64,000 nt of DNA from Megalobrama amblycephala (lineage: Eukaryota > Chordata > Actinopteri > Cypriniformes > Xenocyprididae), in contig NC_063066.1 of NCBI RefSeq assembly GCF_018812025.1, forward strand, positions 9,741,882 to 9,805,881, read 5' to 3'. Below are positions 30,799 through 64,000 of this stretch, in pieces. How positions within the stretch are numbered: the stretch's first letter is position 1; every line of letters starts with the position of its first letter. The notes under the pieces were generated by a model. It searched no databases. It was not told where the DNA came from and saw nothing but the letters and a program-made list of their open reading frames with translations. The translations under genes and the position numbers were made by a program.

Positions 30799-31879
30799 AG
30801 TGGTAATTCACTGCTGGTAAAATGGGCTTTTATTAAAACTGGGCTGTCTATGCAGTAGAAGGGCAAAATATTTTTAGAAATCAGTGCTACATGATTAGAG
30901 AAAATAGAGAAAAAGGGCTGTGGCAGTCCCTTTTGCCAAAAACTTTAACACCCATGAATTTGCACTTAAAAATGCATTAGCAACTACCAATAGAAGTCTA
31001 CAAAATGTAGACATTTGTCTGATTAACTTCGGGCCGCAATTCCTTTGGGTGGATTTGCACACAGACGCTATACAAGATCAATTTGTGTTGAACCCAGAAC
31101 ATTCCTTAGATCATACTGAGCACTTTACCTGTCTGTATCAGTTGAGGATTCCTCTGACAGCTGAGAAGAACAGAAGAGCAAGTTTAATGCTGGTGAGTAC
31201 TTCCTAAATACAGCCTCACTAATAATTTATTACAACCATCACCAATTGACCCCAAAAGCTTCAGGCACAGAAAAACATGCAAAACATGCATGTCAGCATG
31301 CAAAATGCAAAGCAATATTGCAAGTGAACAATCACTGGAACCAAAATAATGTCATAAAAAGGTTAGAAAGCCAACTTCGATAGTCACAAAAAGTCAAAAT
31401 AAAAAGATTCCAAATTACAAACTACCACACCACACAAAATACCCACCACAACAAAAAGACGATAAGACCAACATGACACGGCGGTTTCATGTCAAAGTAT
31501 TAAAGTACTACACAAAACAACCACACTCATGTTGTCATTCACACACACAAATAAATGAGATTAACCACAACAACACGACAGAAAACTGGTTTAGTCAGTT
31601 AATAAGGACCCAATCAAAAGTTACTTGAGGAGCACATGCAAGGCATAATGAGGGGGCGGAGCTTCCCCTGGCAGGCTGAAAGGATCATTTAATATTCATT
31701 CATTCATTAAATTATTTTTGATTTCTTACAGCCAACAGTACTGCACTGTGGTCTATTATTATAGTAGCATCACATATTAAATATATAATTAGGTATATTA
31801 AATACCTCAGGGTCACGTCCTGTAACTCTTGATCTTTTTTTTTATATAAAGTGCCACAGCAAAAATCCCATTAAAAATC

Positions 31880-32800
31880 TCCATAGAGAAAAGATGATTA
31901 AAATCTGACGAGATTTCTCGTCGAGGTGAAAAGCTGTCTCACGATATTGCCATGACGGAGTGTGAGGGTGAAATTAGGACCGGTACATTTACATCGCGCC
32001 TCCACTGTCGTTTTGCTTATTATAGAAATAAAAACCATTTAATTCAGTTGAATAATGGTCGCTTCAATCCCATCCAGCTCATCCAACACGAGCAGCAGGC
32101 ATACGTAGTGCAGCAGGAATCAGAGTTCAACGATCACGTGACGAGAGTAAGTGACGAGATGACTGATAAGACCATGGCGGAGGATTCTTTGCACAACAGA
32201 GCCTAAGCGTCTAATAGATACCCCACATTTTGAAAGCAGCTCTCTGATGCATGCAAATATCTCCCAATATGAAAACTATCTTAGGCTGGGCTGTGTTGTT
32301 GTAACCATCTCTCATCTCTGTATCATGCTTGAAGAAAAACTTGGTCTGTATTTGCACTTTGAATATTGAGAGAGTACTTCGATTATAGTTGCACTTAATA
32401 AGACTAAAAGAAAACTGTTATTCATTTCTATTTATACTGTTTTTATTTCTATGATCAATTTGTGGAAAGGAGTTCAGTTTGGAGGTCAAAAGTTGAGACT
32501 CATAATTCATGTACAGTAAGTTCTGAAGATACTCTTATGAAATCATACAGGAGAGAAGCCAGTTTATGGCAAAACCTTTTACAGTGCTTGTGTATTGTTG
32601 TCTTTTACTCAGAAACTAGAACTGAAATGACATTTATTACAAGATAATTAGTTAAAACGTTTCAAATGCTCCTGCAGACTATTTTTCTAGTCATGTATTT
32701 TGTCACTGAGGATTTCTTAAAAATACACAGTCTAAAAATCTTGTCCCGTCTCGTTTTCATGAACTCAATTTTGTGTCTTGTCTCATCAAACCCCTACTAG
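31880..32800. repeat. repeat-like block with CTCGTC motifs
   Basis: Edges carry GACGAGATTTCTCGTCGAGG and TTGTCCCGTCTCGTTTTCAT, which I recall from interspersed repeats of cyprinids. An 84-codon frame at 31952-32206 lies inside and has no recognisable homology. Confidence 0.4.
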
Positions 32801-33283
32801 TTGGTATGGGATTTTTGTTGTGTTAAAGAATAAAAGACAGTAGAGATTTTCGCGATAAAACACATTAGTCCATTTTGTATGTCTTTTTCACATTTTCAAA
32901 TACTTTTTGCTTCAAATCAAATGTTGTAATTGTAATTGTCAATTTTAAATCTCTAAAGTGCAGAATTTTAAATCTATGGAGAAAATCAATGGGAAAATAC
33001 TTATGGAACAAGAAGTGGGCAGTAACTGTTGAGCTGTAGTGCACTGTTTTTCTTTGATACGTCAAAGACTAAATGTCTTTTCAGCCAACCGATGTGAGTT
33101 CATCCTGAAGTAGGGAGAATTTCCACAGCAGAATTCAGAGGAAATTAAAAGCATCCCACAGAGGGGGCCCGACTGAACCCAAGGGGAGGAACTGCACCGA
33201 CTACGAGGCAAATCCCTTGAGGATGACCAGGGTCAGGCACTCAATTGGGGCTCTGATTGTAAAGTCTGGGGTCTTGTACCTGT

Positions 33284-62243
<28,960 letters not shown>

Positions 62244-62390
62244 TTAAACAGTACCCAACAAGCTGTCAATCAATTGCTATAATCATTTAAAGCTAAATGT
62301 AAAGGGTTTTCTTCTCCAAAAAATTAAAATTGTGCCATCATTTACTCATCTTCACACATAGCTATTGTGTGGCTTCAGAAGACTCTTAAA

Positions 62391-63193
62391 GGGTTAGTTC
62401 ACCCAAAAACGAAAATAATGTCATTTATTACTCACCCTCATGCCGTTTCAAATTGCAACCCGTAAGGACCTTCATTCATTTTCGGAACACAAATTAAGAT
62501 ATTTTTGTTGAAATCCGATGGCTCAGTGAGGCCTGCATAGGGAGCAATGACATTTCCTCTCTCAAGATCCATTAATGTACTAAAAACATATTTAAATCAG
62601 TTCATGTGAGTACAGTGGTTCAATATTAATATTATAAAGCGACGAGAATTTTTTGGTGCGCCAAAAAAACAAAAACAAAATAACGACTTATATAGTGATG
62701 GCCGATTTCAAAACACTGCTTCATGAAGCTTCGGAGCATTATGAATCAGCGTGTCGAATCATGATTCGGATCGCGTGTCAAACCGCCAAACTGCTGAAAT
62801 CACGTGACTTTGGCGCTCCAAACCGCTGATTCGACACGCCGATTCATAATGCTCCGAAGCTTCATGAAGCAGTGTTTTGAAATTGGCCATCACTATATAA
62901 GTCATTATTTAGTTTTTTTTTGGTGCACCAAAAATATATTCGTTGCTTTATAATATTAATACTGAACCATTGTACTCACATGAACTGATTTAAATATGTT
63001 TTAGTACATTAATGGATCTTGAGAGAGGAAATGTCATTGCTGGCTATGCAGGCCTCACTGAGCCATCGGATTTCAACAAAAATATTTTAATTTGCGTTCC
63101 GAAGATGAACGAAGGTCTTACGGGTGTGGAACGGCATGAGGGTGAGTAATAAATGACATTATTTTCATTTTTTGGGTGAACTAACCCTTTAAT
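62391..63193. mobile_element. 800-bp hairpin DNA element near right edge
   Basis: Left AAAGGGTTAGTTCACCCAAA and right TTTGGGTGAACTAACCCTTTAA. Arms pair through a central palindrome (62700-62890, CACTGCTTCATGAAGCTTCG and complement). It lies in the atp11c intron upstream of the first visible exon. Confidence 0.78.
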
Positions 63194-64000
63194 ATAGAGC
63201 ACAACAGGTCTTCGAACTGGTTCAAGGAACGAAAACAAAAACCAGAAATGAACAAAATTTTAACAGGGACAAACAAAAACGAAAAATCCAACAGGAGTGA
63301 AATGCCCATGCAACTGTCAAGTGATCCTATGTAAAACGCAAGGCAATGTGCTGCATTAGCTGTTGGATCTCAGGGGTTTATCAGGAGTTTATCCGAGGAT
63401 ATGTTACCATGGCAGGTTATATCCAGCGTGGTGTGTTTTGAAACCAGCGAAAATTTCAGGTTAGTGTGTAGAACATACTATTCAGAAAATTAAAAAAAGA
63501 GTTAGTATTGTGGCTTTATTTATGGTCATCAGACACTTAGGTGTGTTGTTAAATTATAAAAAAAAAATTCCACAATCAAGCTCAAATGGAGTTACAAGGA
63601 TTTTCACCAGCGAATATTGGAGATTTGTGTTTTGTATGTCATTGGAACGGCCGCATCTGAGTCAGTAAGTGCATCGCATTAAGTTTTTATCAACTTACAG
63701 GTTACAAAGATAATTGTAACTATGTGGACACTCAGTTGGTTCGGTCTTTTAATATATTTAACAAAAAGCTTGTGTTATAAAAGATGAAGTGTTACGCACA
63801 AGCTACACTGGCTAGATGGCAAATACCAGACTAAGACACACTTCTGCGCTCCTCAAATATATAAAACATTAGCCTTTACACGCATTGTGTTTTGAATAAA
63901 GAAAACACTGTACTTATTCAAAGAACCAGTTTTTTATTTACACTTTCTCTGCAAACAAGCAGAGACAGTCCCCAAAATGCATGCAGGACTTCATTCACGA
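63194..64000. other. atp11c upstream intron, nothing recognised
   Basis: About 800 bp of AT-rich sequence. I looked for the exon that should encode the residues before YTVWNFLP and did not find it. Confidence 0.5.

Noticed and set aside
31952..32206. 84-codon plus-strand frame between the two genes
   Set aside because: Lies in repeat-like sequence, no recognisable domain, no supporting splice or promoter signals.

Overview
The window is nuclear DNA of a ray-finned fish, most likely a cyprinid (carp, goldfish or zebrafish relatives). The reasons are vertebrate exon-intron structure with conserved vertebrate protein families, long CA/TA/GA microsatellites, and dense palindromic DNA-transposon derivatives of the kind that crowd cyprinid introns. 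No species can be named from the sequence alone.

Both real genes lie on the minus strand, head to tail. On the right (62213 down to 33284) are 27 coding exons of atp11c, a P4-ATPase (phospholipid flippase). Only the first roughly 50 codons lie beyond the right edge; the stop codon is in the window. About 8.9 kb downstream (24425 down to 1403) are 20 coding exons of mcf2 (DBL proto-oncogene, a Rho-family guanine nucleotide exchange factor). It runs from an N-terminal CRAL-TRIO/Sec14 domain through a spectrin-like region into the DH domain, and leaves the window at the left edge before the end of DH and the PH domain. Every exon junction in both genes keeps frame: the assembled pieces give 1091 codons plus stop for atp11c and 743 codons for mcf2. 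Human ATP11C and MCF2 are neighbours in the same order and relative orientation (Xq27), so this is an old conserved linkage. Residues at many positions (for example the C-terminal RTFSDESN) identify the ATP11C/MCF2 pair rather than the paralogous ATP11A/MCF2L pair.

mcf2 has at least two probable promoters: one at the 5' exon near 24.4 kb, and an internal GC-rich one near 14.4 kb. The internal one starts a 17-codon exon that splices in frame onto the middle of the CRAL-TRIO domain and resembles the first exon of the short human MCF2 isoform. A third, weaker candidate first exon is at 18.6 kb.

The rest is intron and intergenic DNA with many repeats. The clearest is a young 1.3 kb LTR element at 55065-56372: 329-bp LTRs that differ at 2 sites, a GTGAT target duplication, an 18-nt primer site matching tRNA-Phe, and no gag/pol. 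It is nested inside an older TTAA-flanked DNA element. Others are a decayed Ty3/gypsy pol fragment with chromodomain (about 19.1-21.7 kb), a deleted Tc1 copy (about 1 kb), several hairpin elements with ends like TTAAAGGG(A/T)TAGTTCACCC, nested palindromic elements, and long microsatellites. I saw no tRNA, rRNA, CRISPR or prokaryotic features and no third protein-coding gene.
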